Part shown: piece by piece, positions 44,727-54,630 of the stretch
Numbering within the stretch: position 1 is the first letter of the stretch
How the letters are laid out: the number at the start of each line of letters is the position of its first letter
Assembly: GCF_947487605.1 (NCBI RefSeq)
Contig: NZ_CANKXK010000005.1
Span: 62,001-126,000 of the forward strand
DNA: 64,000 nucleotides
Direction: 5' to 3'
From: an uncultured Algibacter sp.
Lineage (GTDB): Bacteria; Bacteroidota; Bacteroidia; Flavobacteriales; Flavobacteriaceae
Made by a program: the position numbers and the translations under genes
The notes under the pieces: generated by a model
Seen by the model: only the letters and a program-made list of their open reading frames with translations
Databases searched by the model: none
Told to the model about the DNA's origin: nothing

Positions 44727-47700
44727 ATGAGGAAGAAAATATTCCTTACACTCTTAGTATGCTTCATTTTTATTTCATCCAATTTAAGTTTGAGCTTAAA
44801 AGATAATGAAGGCTTATTAAATGTGAGATTCAATAATTATACTGAAACAACTTTTTTACCACCATCTGCGAGTATTTCTGGATCAACTGAAGTTTGTAAA
44901 GACGATTCACCACTTCCCGAAATAACATTTACAGGCTCTGGGGGAACTGGACCATATACATTTACTTATACTGTGAATAATGGAATGAATGAAACTATTT
45001 CTACAACAAGTAATAACACTAGTGTTTCACTACCTGTAAGCACCAGTACAATTGGAACATTTGAGTATAATTTAGTATCTGTAGAAAGTAATTCTGAAAC
45101 TGCAACTGTAAATGGTTCAGCAACTATAGTTATTTCTGAACCAAGTGTTGATTTTTCGTTTAATAATGATGGAGCATGTTCTGGCACTAGTGTGAGTTTT
45201 ACTTCATCTGTAACTGGTAATAGTCCATTTTCATATAGCTGGACCTTTGGAGATGGCAATACATCATCCAACACAAACCCTTCTCATGTCTTTAATGTCG
45301 TAGGTTGTGCTACACAGAATTACAATGTAACACTAACAATAACAGATGATAATGGGTGCAGTGCATCTATTACTAAACAAGTTTCGGTTAAACAAAAACC
45401 GAATATTTCTTTCTACGATATTACAGCAAGGCAAAATTTTACGACCCCATTTGATAATTGCGGAAATAACACTTCAGATCCTTCTTATACAGTCAATGTA
45501 GGTAATGAATCTACTTCTACTTGCATCTCATCCTTTAATGTAGATTGGGGAGATGGCAGTCAAATTGAAACGAACGTAACTTTTCCTGCTTCACATACCT
45601 ACGTGCAATTAGGCTCATTCAACATGGAAATTACTGGAATAGGTACAGATTGTGATAATACTGTTACGTATTTAATTAAAAATTCAAGCAATCCAACTGG
45701 AGCAATTGTAAATCCTGGTAATACTGTTAACTTGTGTATCCCAGTAGCTCCTATAGAATTCTCGATTGGCTCTTGGGGTAGTAATCCACCAGATACTAAT
45801 TATTATGTTAATTATGGCGATGGTGCTTTTGAGAGCTATACACAAGGAGAATTGGAAGCTTCGATTTATTACAATGCCTCAGACCCAAGTAGTTCTCAAA
45901 ATTTCCCAATTCCTCATACATATACAGAATCCAATTGCCCGAACAGTAGTTATACAGTTAACTTAGATATTGAAACCTCATGTGGCGCTTCAAATCTTAC
46001 TGCAGGTCCCATAATTATTTTAAAACAACCTGAAGTTTCTTTTGAAGCACCACCTAGGGGTTGTTTAAATATTCCTGTTCAATTTGACAATACCTCTGAA
46101 CAAGGCTACAACCAAAATTGTAACACAGACGAAGGCTATTTTTGGGATTTTGGAGATGGTAATACTTCTACTTTAAGAGATCCAGCACATATATACACAA
46201 CTGCAGGAAACTATACGGTATCTCTATACGCACAAAATTTCTGTGGTATCACCGAAACTATTACCAACGATATTTGTATTGAACCAGAGCTTGTTTCAAG
46301 TTTTACTGTTGACACCAATAATGGATGTTCCACATTAAGTGTTCAAACTACAAATACAACAGATCTTAGTGAAAGCTGTGGAGGGGAAACATACCTTTGG
46401 GAAGTAACCTATACACCAGATTTCTGTGGAACTTTTCCAGGTAATTGGAATTTTACAAATGGTACAGATGAAACCTCTTCTGCTCCATCAATAGATTTTA
46501 TAACTGCTGGAATATATTCGCTTACATTAACCACAACTAACTCATGCGGCACAAACTCAATTTCTGAAATTATAGAAGTAAAAAGCCCTCCTACTGTTAT
46601 AGTTGATACTATTTTAGATTTTTGTGGTACAGCATCAATAAACCCAAGTGCTACTATTGACACTTGTGCTCCAACTTCTGAAGCTATTACTTACAACTGG
46701 AGCTTTCCAGGAGGCACACCCGCTTCGGCTACAACATTAAATCCTGGTAATATAGTTTATAATATGCCAGGTAATTATCAAATAAGTTTAAGTGTAACGT
46801 CCAGTTGTGGTACGACCACAGATATGCAAGAATTTGTTATTAACGAAATTCCAACTATAACAAACACAGATCTAGCACAAACTATTTGCTCTGGAACAGA
46901 AACTACAGAAGTCAACCTTACATCAGATATTGGCGGTACTACTTTTACTTGGGCAGCTTCAGCTCCTTCAGGGGTTACTGGATTTATTCCTAATGGCAAT
47001 TCTAATACTATACCTGTTCAAACGATTTTCAATACTAACACTACTTCAGAAAATGTGACTTATACCATTATACCATCTTATAATAATTGTGATGGTATAC
47101 CTGTAAACTTGGTTATAACAGTTGATCCCGCTCCTGAATTCACTAGTCAACCACAATCTGAAACTATATGTTTAAATGGATCTATTAATCAATTATCCGT
47201 TTCGGTTAATGGTCCTGGAACACCAAGTTATCAATGGTATGCTAACACGGTAAATAATACTTCTTCTGGGACACCTATTACAGGGGAAACCACAGCTACA
47301 TATACACCTCCTAATAATCCTGTTGGTATTATGTATTATTATGTAGTTGCATCATTTACACCTGGAGCTGGTTGTAATGAAATTACTTCTAATTTAGCTA
47401 GAATTGAGGTTGTTGAAGGTATTCAAATAGACACTAATCCTGTCCCTTCCCAAAGCATATGTGTAGGCGGAGGTTTTGCAACAGATTTAGCAGTAACCCA
47501 CTCTGGAGGAACTGGAACATTTACCTATCAGTGGTATTCTAATAGTTCTAATTCCAATTCTGGTGGCACTATAATTCCAGGAGAAACAGGCATAAACTAT
47601 ACTTCTCCAGTTTTTAATTCTGCTGGGGCTTTTTATTATTATGTAACTATTACTGCAGACGGAAGCGGTTGTTCTCCAGTTACAAGTGAAGTTGCTGAAA

Positions 47701-50700
47701 TCATTGTAGTTAATGATCCAACAATCACATCTCAACCTATTATAAGCCAAGAATTATGTCAAGGGACTACACCTCAAAATTTAGAAGTTCAAGTTACAGG
47801 TGGATTAGGGACTAATTATACGTATCAATGGTTTAGTAATACGGTTAACAATACCACAGGAGGTTCAACAATTGTTGGAGCTATAAATAATATATTTACG
47901 CCACCAACTGATACAGTTGGTACACTTTTTTATTATGTTGAAATCATGCAACCAGATCCTGGATGTAGTGTTATTAGTGATACTTCTGAAGTTATTATCA
48001 ATCAAGCACCAACAATTACAAGTCAGCCAATTTCTGAAACTATTTGTTTTGGTGAATCATTCAATACATTATCTGTGGCATTTGCTAACGGTGTAGGCAC
48101 GCCAACAATTCAATGGTATTCTAATTCAGTAAACGATAGTTCAACTGGAACTGAGATAACAGGAGAAACAGAATCAACTTATGCACCTCCATCTAACAGT
48201 ATTGGAAGTGTGTACTACTATGCTGTGATTACGTTTTCATCTGGAGGTTGTACTGAAATAACATCAATGGTTTCTGAGCAAACTGTAAATGAAACACCAA
48301 ATATTAGTGATACAACAGATATCATTTGTAGCGGAAATGCATTCATGATTCTTCCAGATAATACTGGAGGTGATATTGCGCCTCCTGGTACTACTTATAC
48401 TTGGACTAACCCAGTAATAAATCCTGCTGGCACCATTACTGGAGCAACATTAGAAGCGACTCCGCAATCATCAATAAATCAAACCTTAACCAACACAACC
48501 ACAAACCCTTCTACTGTAACTTATACAGTTACGCCAACTTTGGGCACTTGCGTTGGATTGGATTTTGAAGTTGTGGTTACCGTAAATCCGTCTATTAGCA
48601 TTACCACAGTTCAGACCAATAGTAATTGTTATTTAGATAATGGAGGTGCTTTAGAGATAACTATTTCAGGTGGTGTACCATTTTCAACTGGAAACCCATA
48701 TCAAATCAATTGGACAGGCCCTAACGGGTATACGAGTGCGAATGAAGACATTTCAAATTTGACTCCTGGCAATTATAGCGTGTCTATTTTGGATGATGGA
48801 GGATGCCCCTTTTCTGAAACGTTCACCATTACGGAGCCAGATGAACTCATATTCAACAATAATAATTTTAATCCCGAAACTATTTCGTGTTTTCAGCAAG
48901 ACGATGGGATTATTAGTGTTGATGTTTCTGGAGGCACCAGTCCTTATACCTATAGCTGGACAAGAAACGGAGTGTTGTTTAGTTCGGATGAAGATTTAAC
49001 AAATTTAGGCCCAGGCATCTATGAAATTACCCTTACCGATGCCAATAACTGTAATCCAATTATTCAAAGTTTTACAGTAATTGAACCGCCCGAATTACAG
49101 GCATTTTTAGACTCCAAAGTGGATGTTATTTGTTTTGGTGAAGCCACTGGAGAAATTAATATAAATATTACAGGAGGCAGGACAATTGAAGTCGCTTCGG
49201 GAGTTTTCGACTATACTTATAGTTGGACAGGCCCTAATGGGTTTAATAGTACGAATCAAAATTTAGTTGGTTTAATTGCTGGAACTTATAACTTGACTGT
49301 TACGGACAAATCAAATTGTACAGATACGCTTGAAGTCATTATAAATCAGACAGATGAAATAATTATAGACTATAGTGTAACCGACATAGAATGTTATGGA
49401 AATAATGATGCTTCCATTGTTATTAATAGTATTACAGGTGGAAATGCACCTTACACCATTGCTTGGAGTAATTTGGGTTCCGGATTATCACAAACCAACT
49501 TATCTGCTGGAACTTATGTTATTACTATTACCGATAATACTAATTGTATCAAACAAGCAACTATTATTATTGATGAAGCATCAATATTTAGAATTACACC
49601 ACAATTAACCAATGTTTCATGTTTTGGTGCGAATGACGGGCGAATTGTTTTAAACCTTGAAGGAGGAACAACCCCAGTTAATTTAGTTTGGGATGACGAT
49701 CCTTCAGCTGGAGTAGAACGTAACAATATTGGACCAGGAATATACACGGTTACCATTACAGATGGAAAACCATGTATTATAACTGAAACATTCACTGTAA
49801 TTGAACCTGCAGCTTTAGATATCTCTGGAACAAAAACGGATGCTTTAGATTGTGATGATGCTAATACAGGAGCTATTAATGCTATTGTAACAGGCGGAAC
49901 ATTACCGCTTAGTTATAATTGGTCAAATGGCGCTACCACAGAAGATTTAAGCAGTATTCCTCCAGGAGATTATACTTTAACGGTTACAGATGCAAACAAC
50001 TGTTCTATATCTGACACTTTTGTTATTAACAGGTTCGAACCTTTAGAAGTTGCTGTTGAAGTAGAAACAAATTTTGATTGTGTAACTAAAATGGTAGAGC
50101 AATTCTTTATTGCAAGACCTGAAGGTGGCATCCCTCCTTATCAAATTTCATGGTCCAGTGGTACTGTTAGTGGAACTAATAATGAAATTATGCAAACTAC
50201 TCAAAACGGAATAGTTGTTATTGATGTTGTTGACAGTGGTGGATGTTCAACTACATTCTCATATAATGTTGATATTCCAGAATTGGGAGACCCAAATTTT
50301 GCATTCAATTCTGAAGGCTTTAATAACTTTGGTTTTTATTCCATTGAAGACCCTATTGAATTTACCAATACATCAACTGGTGATTATGTTGGAATATCAT
50401 GGGATTTTGGAGATGGTAGTTTTTCAAGTGAAGAAAATCCTGTACACATTTATAAAACTGTTGGCACATATACAGTAACACAAACAGTAGTTTACCCTTT
50501 CGACTGTGTTTATATCAAAACAATAACTTTAACTATTGAACAGGGCTATAGTCTAATTGTTCCAAATGCATTTACCCCAAATAATGATGCGTTTAACAAC
50601 TTCTTTTTACCCTCGCAAATAGCATTATCAAACATGAAACTGAGTGTTTATGATACTTGGGGAAGTATGATTTATTCAGAGGAAGGTGATAGTTTAAGAG

Positions 50701-50822
50701 GCTGGGATGGAAAAATAAAAGATTCAAACGCTGAAAATGGCAATTATTACTATACATTTTCGGGTGATACTTTTTATGGTAAAACTATTACAAGTAAAGG
50801 CGTTGTTGTTCTAATTAAATAA
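44727..50822 (+). CDS. Giant T9SS-exported gliding-type surface protein (PKD and SprB-like repeats, CHU_C domain)
   Basis: A 2031-residue surface protein. A signal peptide covers about 1-25. PKD domains occur at several places, with FGDGNTSSNTNPSHVF, FGDGNTSTLRDPAHIY and FGDGSFSSEENPVHIYKT. Four Ig-like repeats are near 800-1200, each with SQ-type openings and QWYSN cores (QWYANTVNNTSSG, QWYSNSSNSNSGG, QWFSNTVNNTTGG, QWYSNSVNDSSTG). SprB-like repeats follow (about 1290-1810), with the pattern GGTSPYTYSW...NLxPGxYxxTxxDxNNC. The C-terminal ~90 residues (PNAFTPNNDAFNNFF, WDGKIKDSNAENGNYYYTF) form the CHU_C type B sorting signal. Similar proteins are adhesins for gliding or attachment. The PorP/SprF partner follows by 4 bp. 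Confidence 0.92.
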   Translation: MRKKIFLTLLVCFIFISSNLSLSLKDNEGLLNVRFNNYTETTFLPPSASISGSTEVCKDDSPLPEITFTGSGGTGPYTFTYTVNNGMNETISTTSNNTSVSLPVSTSTIGTFEYNLVSVESNSETATVNGSATIVISEPSVDFSFNNDGACSGTSVSFTSSVTGNSPFSYSWTFGDGNTSSNTNPSHVFNVVGCATQNYNVTLTITDDNGCSASITKQVSVKQKPNISFYDITARQNFTTPFDNCGNNTSDPSYTVNVGNESTSTCISSFNVDWGDGSQIETNVTFPASHTYVQLGSFNMEITGIGTDCDNTVTYLIKNSSNPTGAIVNPGNTVNLCIPVAPIEFSIGSWGSNPPDTNYYVNYGDGAFESYTQGELEASIYYNASDPSSSQNFPIPHTYTESNCPNSSYTVNLDIETSCGASNLTAGPIIILKQPEVSFEAPPRGCLNIPVQFDNTSEQGYNQNCNTDEGYFWDFGDGNTSTLRDPAHIYTTAGNYTVSLYAQNFCGITETITNDICIEPELVSSFTVDTNNGCSTLSVQTTNTTDLSESCGGETYLWEVTYTPDFCGTFPGNWNFTNGTDETSSAPSIDFITAGIYSLTLTTTNSCGTNSISEIIEVKSPPTVIVDTILDFCGTASINPSATIDTCAPTSEAITYNWSFPGGTPASATTLNPGNIVYNMPGNYQISLSVTSSCGTTTDMQEFVINEIPTITNTDLAQTICSGTETTEVNLTSDIGGTTFTWAASAPSGVTGFIPNGNSNTIPVQTIFNTNTTSENVTYTIIPSYNNCDGIPVNLVITVDPAPEFTSQPQSETICLNGSINQLSVSVNGPGTPSYQWYANTVNNTSSGTPITGETTATYTPPNNPVGIMYYYVVASFTPGAGCNEITSNLARIEVVEGIQIDTNPVPSQSICVGGGFATDLAVTHSGGTGTFTYQWYSNSSNSNSGGTIIPGETGINYTSPVFNSAGAFYYYVTITADGSGCSPVTSEVAEIIVVNDPTITSQPIISQELCQGTTPQNLEVQVTGGLGTNYTYQWFSNTVNNTTGGSTIVGAINNIFTPPTDTVGTLFYYVEIMQPDPGCSVISDTSEVIINQAPTITSQPISETICFGESFNTLSVAFANGVGTPTIQWYSNSVNDSSTGTEITGETESTYAPPSNSIGSVYYYAVITFSSGGCTEITSMVSEQTVNETPNISDTTDIICSGNAFMILPDNTGGDIAPPGTTYTWTNPVINPAGTITGATLEATPQSSINQTLTNTTTNPSTVTYTVTPTLGTCVGLDFEVVVTVNPSISITTVQTNSNCYLDNGGALEITISGGVPFSTGNPYQINWTGPNGYTSANEDISNLTPGNYSVSILDDGGCPFSETFTITEPDELIFNNNNFNPETISCFQQDDGIISVDVSGGTSPYTYSWTRNGVLFSSDEDLTNLGPGIYEITLTDANNCNPIIQSFTVIEPPELQAFLDSKVDVICFGEATGEININITGGRTIEVASGVFDYTYSWTGPNGFNSTNQNLVGLIAGTYNLTVTDKSNCTDTLEVIINQTDEIIIDYSVTDIECYGNNDASIVINSITGGNAPYTIAWSNLGSGLSQTNLSAGTYVITITDNTNCIKQATIIIDEASIFRITPQLTNVSCFGANDGRIVLNLEGGTTPVNLVWDDDPSAGVERNNIGPGIYTVTITDGKPCIITETFTVIEPAALDISGTKTDALDCDDANTGAINAIVTGGTLPLSYNWSNGATTEDLSSIPPGDYTLTVTDANNCSISDTFVINRFEPLEVAVEVETNFDCVTKMVEQFFIARPEGGIPPYQISWSSGTVSGTNNEIMQTTQNGIVVIDVVDSGGCSTTFSYNVDIPELGDPNFAFNSEGFNNFGFYSIEDPIEFTNTSTGDYVGISWDFGDGSFSSEENPVHIYKTVGTYTVTQTVVYPFDCVYIKTITLTIEQGYSLIVPNAFTPNNDAFNNFFLPSQIALSNMKLSVYDTWGSMIYSEEGDSLRGWDGKIKDSNAENGNYYYTFSGDTFYGKTITSKGVVVLIK

Positions 50823-50826
50823 AGAA

Positions 50827-51831
50827 ATGAAAGTAAGATTATATATTATTCTAATTGTAGGTTGTTTTTGTTTTAAAGCAAATGCACAAGACCCTATTTT
50901 TAGCCAGTATTTTATGGTACCCGAAACAATGAATCCAGCATTTTCTGGTTTCGAGCAAGCTACTTACTTTGGTATAATGCACAGAACACAATGGCCACAT
51001 TTAGACTTACAAGTAGATACAAACTATGCTTTTATAAATACTTGGTTGGAAAATTCTAATGATGGTATTGGACTTGGTTTTAGTTTTTTAAATCAACGAG
51101 AGAACAGTACCAGTTATAATCATTTTCAATTTAATGGAAACTTTGCTTATATCGTTGGATTAAATAATGATTGGTATTTCAGATCAGCAATTGAAGTAGG
51201 TTATGGTATAAAATCTTTTAATTTTAGAAACTTAATCTTATCCGATCAAATAAACATTAATACAGGTACAGTAAATGCAACTTCTGTTGATCCTTTCGCT
51301 TCCAATGCTAATGATAATATCGGGTTTATAGATTTTACAATAGGCTTTGTTTTTGATAAACAAAATAGATCCAACGATACCGATTTATGGTTAGGTGCCG
51401 CAATTAAACATTTAAATAGACCAAATATTTCTTTCGTAGATAATAATAACGTACCCTTAGATATTCTATACACGCTACATGCAAATTATAAATTTCCATA
51501 TTACGATCATAATGATTTTATACTTTCGGCAAACTACATGCAACAAGGCGAATATAATCGATTTGATTTAGGGGCAACTGCTAAATTGAATAAATTATAT
51601 CTTGGACTAATGGCGGTTACTAATCCTGCTAAAAATAGTAACAATAGCCACTTGTTAACCTCTATAAATGCGCTGGTTGGAATTGAATTAGAACGACTTC
51701 GATTTGGATTTTCATATGATTTTAACACCTCGAAAATTGGACGAACAGATGGGGTTTATGAACTTTCAATAACATATTTAGCAGATTGCTTAATTTGTAG
51801 AAGTCCAACCAATAATGAACGTAGAAAATAA
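50827..51831 (+). CDS. PorP/SprF family outer-membrane protein (T9SS partner)
   Basis: A 334-residue outer-membrane beta-barrel with a signal peptide (1-20, ending KANAQD). It carries the PorP/SprF hallmark start PIFSQYFMVPETMNPAFSGF and ends in a strand-rich barrel. SprF in Flavobacterium johnsoniae is needed to secrete its neighbour SprB through the T9SS, and genes with this order (CHU_C protein then PorP/SprF) are a conserved type B cassette. It probably anchors or exports the 2031-residue protein encoded 4 bp upstream. The stop is 1 bp from that of the convergent peptidase. Confidence 0.9.
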   Translation: MKVRLYIILIVGCFCFKANAQDPIFSQYFMVPETMNPAFSGFEQATYFGIMHRTQWPHLDLQVDTNYAFINTWLENSNDGIGLGFSFLNQRENSTSYNHFQFNGNFAYIVGLNNDWYFRSAIEVGYGIKSFNFRNLILSDQININTGTVNATSVDPFASNANDNIGFIDFTIGFVFDKQNRSNDTDLWLGAAIKHLNRPNISFVDNNNVPLDILYTLHANYKFPYYDHNDFILSANYMQQGEYNRFDLGATAKLNKLYLGLMAVTNPAKNSNNSHLLTSINALVGIELERLRFGFSYDFNTSKIGRTDGVYELSITYLADCLICRSPTNNERRK

Positions 51832-51832
51832 T

Positions 51833-53827
51833 TTATTGAGATTCAAGTAATGCTTTAGCAAACTTAGAAAATCGCCAATTATGATGTGTGGTAGCTTGCT
51901 TTAAATTCGTTTTACAATCATCATTACAAGCTTTTATTTGATTAAGATACTGAATGGCATTCTGACGCACTTCAAAACCATATTTAGAACTTGTATAATT
52001 GGTTAATTCATCAAAATAAACTTTCTTCATTTCAGGTTCATAATCCTCAGTAATTAAAGCGAGTGTTAACCATAGTGTTCTAACATTTTTATCATTAAAA
52101 CCTTGTATGTTTTTGGTTTTATCCAGATAACGTCTTCTCTCGCCTGGAAAGTTTCGCCATAAATTAAATAAAGCTATTTCAATGGTTATATATGACTTGT
52201 CACTTAAAAGCGATTCATAATCTTCTTTTAATTCTGACGGAATCTCAGTCAAGCTTTGTGCTATAGCTTGCCTAACTTTTAAAGGATTTTTGAATGACTT
52301 GCTCGTTATGAGTTCACTATTTTGAAGTACCACTTTTGATTTTGCTTCATCTGAAATCCAAGACGCTAAATACGTTTCACATTTGGAAGTTTTTACTTCA
52401 CAATCTACCATCAAGTATTCTTGAATAAAGGTCGATTTCTTAAGACTTTCAATAGTTTCATCATACATAAACTCTTTTTTAATAAGCCATCTTTCAACAA
52501 ACGCACTCAAATCCTTATCACTAGTTTTTTCTACTTCACTTATAAAATCATTCGTTTCTACATTTTTAAATTGGTGTTTCAATAAATAATTTTTAACTGC
52601 TGTTTTAAAAGCCTCATCCCCTACTTTTTCTCGAAGTAAATGTAAAAACCAAGCCCCTTTTTTATAAAATGTTGTGCTACTAGACTTTGGATCCAACAAC
52701 GACGTACTTTGCCCTACTCTGTCTTGCTCTAATAATTCTTGAGTATATTCATATAATCGCCAGTAATAATAATCTTCACCAAAAATGTCTCGTTCAGCTA
52801 ATAGCGCATAATATGTGGCAAAACCTTCTTGTAACCAATGATGCGTTCCAGAAGTTTCGGTAACCAAATCTCCAAACCATTGGTGTGCCAATTCGTGTGC
52901 ATTAATATTGACAAAATTCTTATCAACAAACGCAATAGAATCTACCACAAACGCATCAGAGTAAATATTAAGACTCGTGTTTTCCATTCCAGCATATAAA
53001 AAGTCTTTAACTGGAACCATTTTATAATTCTGCCATGGATAAGGTACACCTATCTCTTCCTCGAGAAAATCAAATACTTGTTTGGTATAGCGGTAGGTTG
53101 GCTCAAATTTTAAAGAGTCTTCAGGGTAATAATACATCTCTAAAGGAACACCTCTCTTTGAATATGTTACTTTCTTGTCGTATTTACCAATAGCCAATGC
53201 TACCAAATAGCTGGACATGGGCTTTTGCATATCGTAATGCCAGGTAACTGTTGAGTCGTTTATTTGTTTATTTGTTAAGTTGCCGTTTGCGACGACTTCA
53301 TAGTTTTTATCGAAAGTGATACTTAAATCAAATTCAATTTTGTCATTCATATCATCTATACTTGGCAACCAATTACTGGTGTATTTCCCTTGACCTTGTG
53401 TCCATATTTGTAGCTTCTCGATACAATTCTGATCACTATCAGAATCACTCGAAGTGACAAAATCGTTGTCCCAGTCAATAAAATACATGGCTTTGGTTGG
53501 AGTTGTTTTATAAACTACATCGAGTTTGTGGATAGTGTTGGATTTAAACGGATGTTTTACAATCAATTGTTTTCCATTGTATAAACTATCGGAATACCCA
53601 CCATCTAAAATATATTTTATGCTTTGAAAATTATTGGCATCTAAAAAAATGGAATCTATGTCTTTTAGAATTTCAAATTCATAAATTACATGTCCCTCAA
53701 TGTCTTTACTAGCAGTATCAATACTTAATATATCAACTTTAGCAGTCTTAAAATTTACATATTCTGCCTGCTGTGAAACTCCAAGAAAATGTATTAAAAA
53801 AAAGAAAATGAGGCATATTCTAATCAT
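51833..53827 (-). CDS. Exported M1 family metallopeptidase, with a REP-like in-frame insert
   Basis: About 664 residues. The ATG at 53827 (MIRICLIFFFLIHFLGVSQQ) gives a signal peptide; the longer frame from 53869 does not. The aminopeptidase N core has the exopeptidase motif YAGMENTSLN and the zinc site HELAHQWFGDLVTE with the downstream Glu, then a helical C-terminal domain. Between MYFIDWDND and IWTQGQGKYTSNW, which are adjacent-type boxes in the family, lies an extra FVTSSDSDSDQNCIEKLQ coded by a palindromic REP-like stretch (53413-53456). The enzyme probably trims peptides in the periplasm. Confidence 0.9.
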   Translation of the reverse strand: MIRICLIFFFLIHFLGVSQQAEYVNFKTAKVDILSIDTASKDIEGHVIYEFEILKDIDSIFLDANNFQSIKYILDGGYSDSLYNGKQLIVKHPFKSNTIHKLDVVYKTTPTKAMYFIDWDNDFVTSSDSDSDQNCIEKLQIWTQGQGKYTSNWLPSIDDMNDKIEFDLSITFDKNYEVVANGNLTNKQINDSTVTWHYDMQKPMSSYLVALAIGKYDKKVTYSKRGVPLEMYYYPEDSLKFEPTYRYTKQVFDFLEEEIGVPYPWQNYKMVPVKDFLYAGMENTSLNIYSDAFVVDSIAFVDKNFVNINAHELAHQWFGDLVTETSGTHHWLQEGFATYYALLAERDIFGEDYYYWRLYEYTQELLEQDRVGQSTSLLDPKSSSTTFYKKGAWFLHLLREKVGDEAFKTAVKNYLLKHQFKNVETNDFISEVEKTSDKDLSAFVERWLIKKEFMYDETIESLKKSTFIQEYLMVDCEVKTSKCETYLASWISDEAKSKVVLQNSELITSKSFKNPLKVRQAIAQSLTEIPSELKEDYESLLSDKSYITIEIALFNLWRNFPGERRRYLDKTKNIQGFNDKNVRTLWLTLALITEDYEPEMKKVYFDELTNYTSSKYGFEVRQNAIQYLNQIKACNDDCKTNLKQATTHHNWRFSKFAKALLESQ
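53413..53456 (-). repeat. REP-like palindrome inside the M1 peptidase gene
   Basis: TTCTGAT-cact-ATCAGAA (53427-53444) forms a perfect 7-bp hairpin. It is flanked by CTTCTCGA and TCGAAGTGAC, the signature flanks of flavobacterial REP-like repeats (TGTCACTTCGAGTG ... TATCGAGAAG on the coding strand). It stays in frame with the gene. Confidence 0.6.
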
Positions 53828-53878
53828 ATAACTAATATAACAAACTTTAGGGCAAAATGTCAAACTCATTTCATTTGC

Positions 53879-53912
53879 TTTTGGTGCATAAATTCACTAT
53901 TTTGCACCAAAA
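53879..53912. promoter_or_regulatory. Putative operator of the ParDE toxin-antitoxin operon
   Basis: TTTTGGTGCA (53879-53888) and TGCACCAAAA (53903-53912) are perfect 10-bp inverted arms with a 14-bp spacer, ending 9 bp before the antitoxin ATG. The location fits autorepression by the antitoxin or toxin-antitoxin complex. Confidence 0.65.
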
Positions 53913-53921
53913 CATAAGATT

Positions 53922-54179
53922 ATGGGAGCCGTTAGAAAATCAATCACCTTTACAGAAGAGCAAGACAAATGGATTAAGTTTCAAATAATTAAAGGTGATT
54001 TCACCAATGATAGTGAATATATTAGAGCCTTAGTTAGAAAAGACCAAGCCGAAAACGCTAGAATTCTTGAACTAAAAAAAGCCATTGAAGACGGTTTAAA
54101 TAGTGGTATTAGTAATAAAACTGTTACAGATATTATAACTGATGTTGAAGCCACAATGAAAGCCAATGGCGAATTATAA
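53922..54179 (+). CDS. ParD-like antitoxin (ribbon-helix-helix)
   Basis: An 85-residue small protein. It begins MGAVRKSITFTEEQDKWIKF, a ParD/CopG-type ribbon-helix-helix DNA-binding start, followed by DSEYIRALVRKDQAE and a helical toxin-binding tail. It would neutralise the ParE-like toxin and repress its own promoter via the palindrome at 53879-53912. Its end overlaps the toxin start by 14 bp, as is usual for such pairs. Confidence 0.87.
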   Translation: MGAVRKSITFTEEQDKWIKFQIIKGDFTNDSEYIRALVRKDQAENARILELKKAIEDGLNSGISNKTVTDIITDVEATMKANGEL

Positions 54180-54459
54180 ACTTTCTGGAAAAGCAGAAGC
54201 CGACCTAATAGGCATTTATACCTATAGTATTAGAAATTTTGGACTTAAACAATCTCGAACTTACCTTAAAGACCTCGAATCTTTTTTTAATGAATTAGCA
54301 ACAAGACCAGAATTAGAACGAGATGCCTCTCTTTTTGCTCATGGTTTAAAATTTTACAATTACCAATCTCATGTTATTTTTTACCAGTTTATTGACACTA
54401 ATCATATTTTAATAGTGAGAGTATTGGGCAAGCATATGGATTTTATTCAGCATTTATAA
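54166..54459 (+). CDS. ParE/RelE-superfamily toxin
   Basis: A 97-residue basic protein of the ParE/RelE fold: YKLSGKAEADLIGIYTYSIR at the start, then a central Gly/Lys-rich helix (GLKQSRTYLKDLESFFNELA), and the closing sheet (HVIFYQFIDTNHILIVRVLGKHMD), typical of ParE. ParE toxins inhibit DNA gyrase; RelE types cleave mRNA, and the two cannot be separated by eye. It overlaps the antitoxin gene. Confidence 0.87.
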   Translation: MANYKLSGKAEADLIGIYTYSIRNFGLKQSRTYLKDLESFFNELATRPELERDASLFAHGLKFYNYQSHVIFYQFIDTNHILIVRVLGKHMDFIQHL

Positions 54460-54544
54460 GTATGCTATGCATATCGAACACATGTGAGACATCTCATTAT
54501 CAAAAGCTTTCTTATGTGACCTCTCACATACGTTCAAGGTGACC

Positions 54545-54583
54545 AAAAAAAAGAAGCCATTTAAAATTAATTAAATGACTTCT
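54545..54583 (-). terminator. Terminator of the zinc-ribbon/hydrolase cassette
   Basis: AGAAG(C)CATTTAA (54552-54564) pairs with TTAAATG(A)CTTCT (54571-54583), and on the minus strand the stem is followed by a run of eight T. It lies about 50 bp beyond the stop of the 56-residue gene. Confidence 0.75.
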
Positions 54584-54630
54584 CTCAATTCTCCCTAAAA
54601 ATTGATTAATAGCGCGTTCGTATGTTTTAT

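Noticed and set aside
44966-45274. Frames antisense or out of phase within the giant adhesin gene
   Set aside because: They are shadows of low-complexity Ser/Thr/Asn coding sequence.
54470-54535. ATGTGAGA...TCTCACAT inverted repeat after the toxin gene, considered as an attachment site
   Set aside because: Only 8-bp arms, no flanking duplication or integrase gene; not enough to call an att site.
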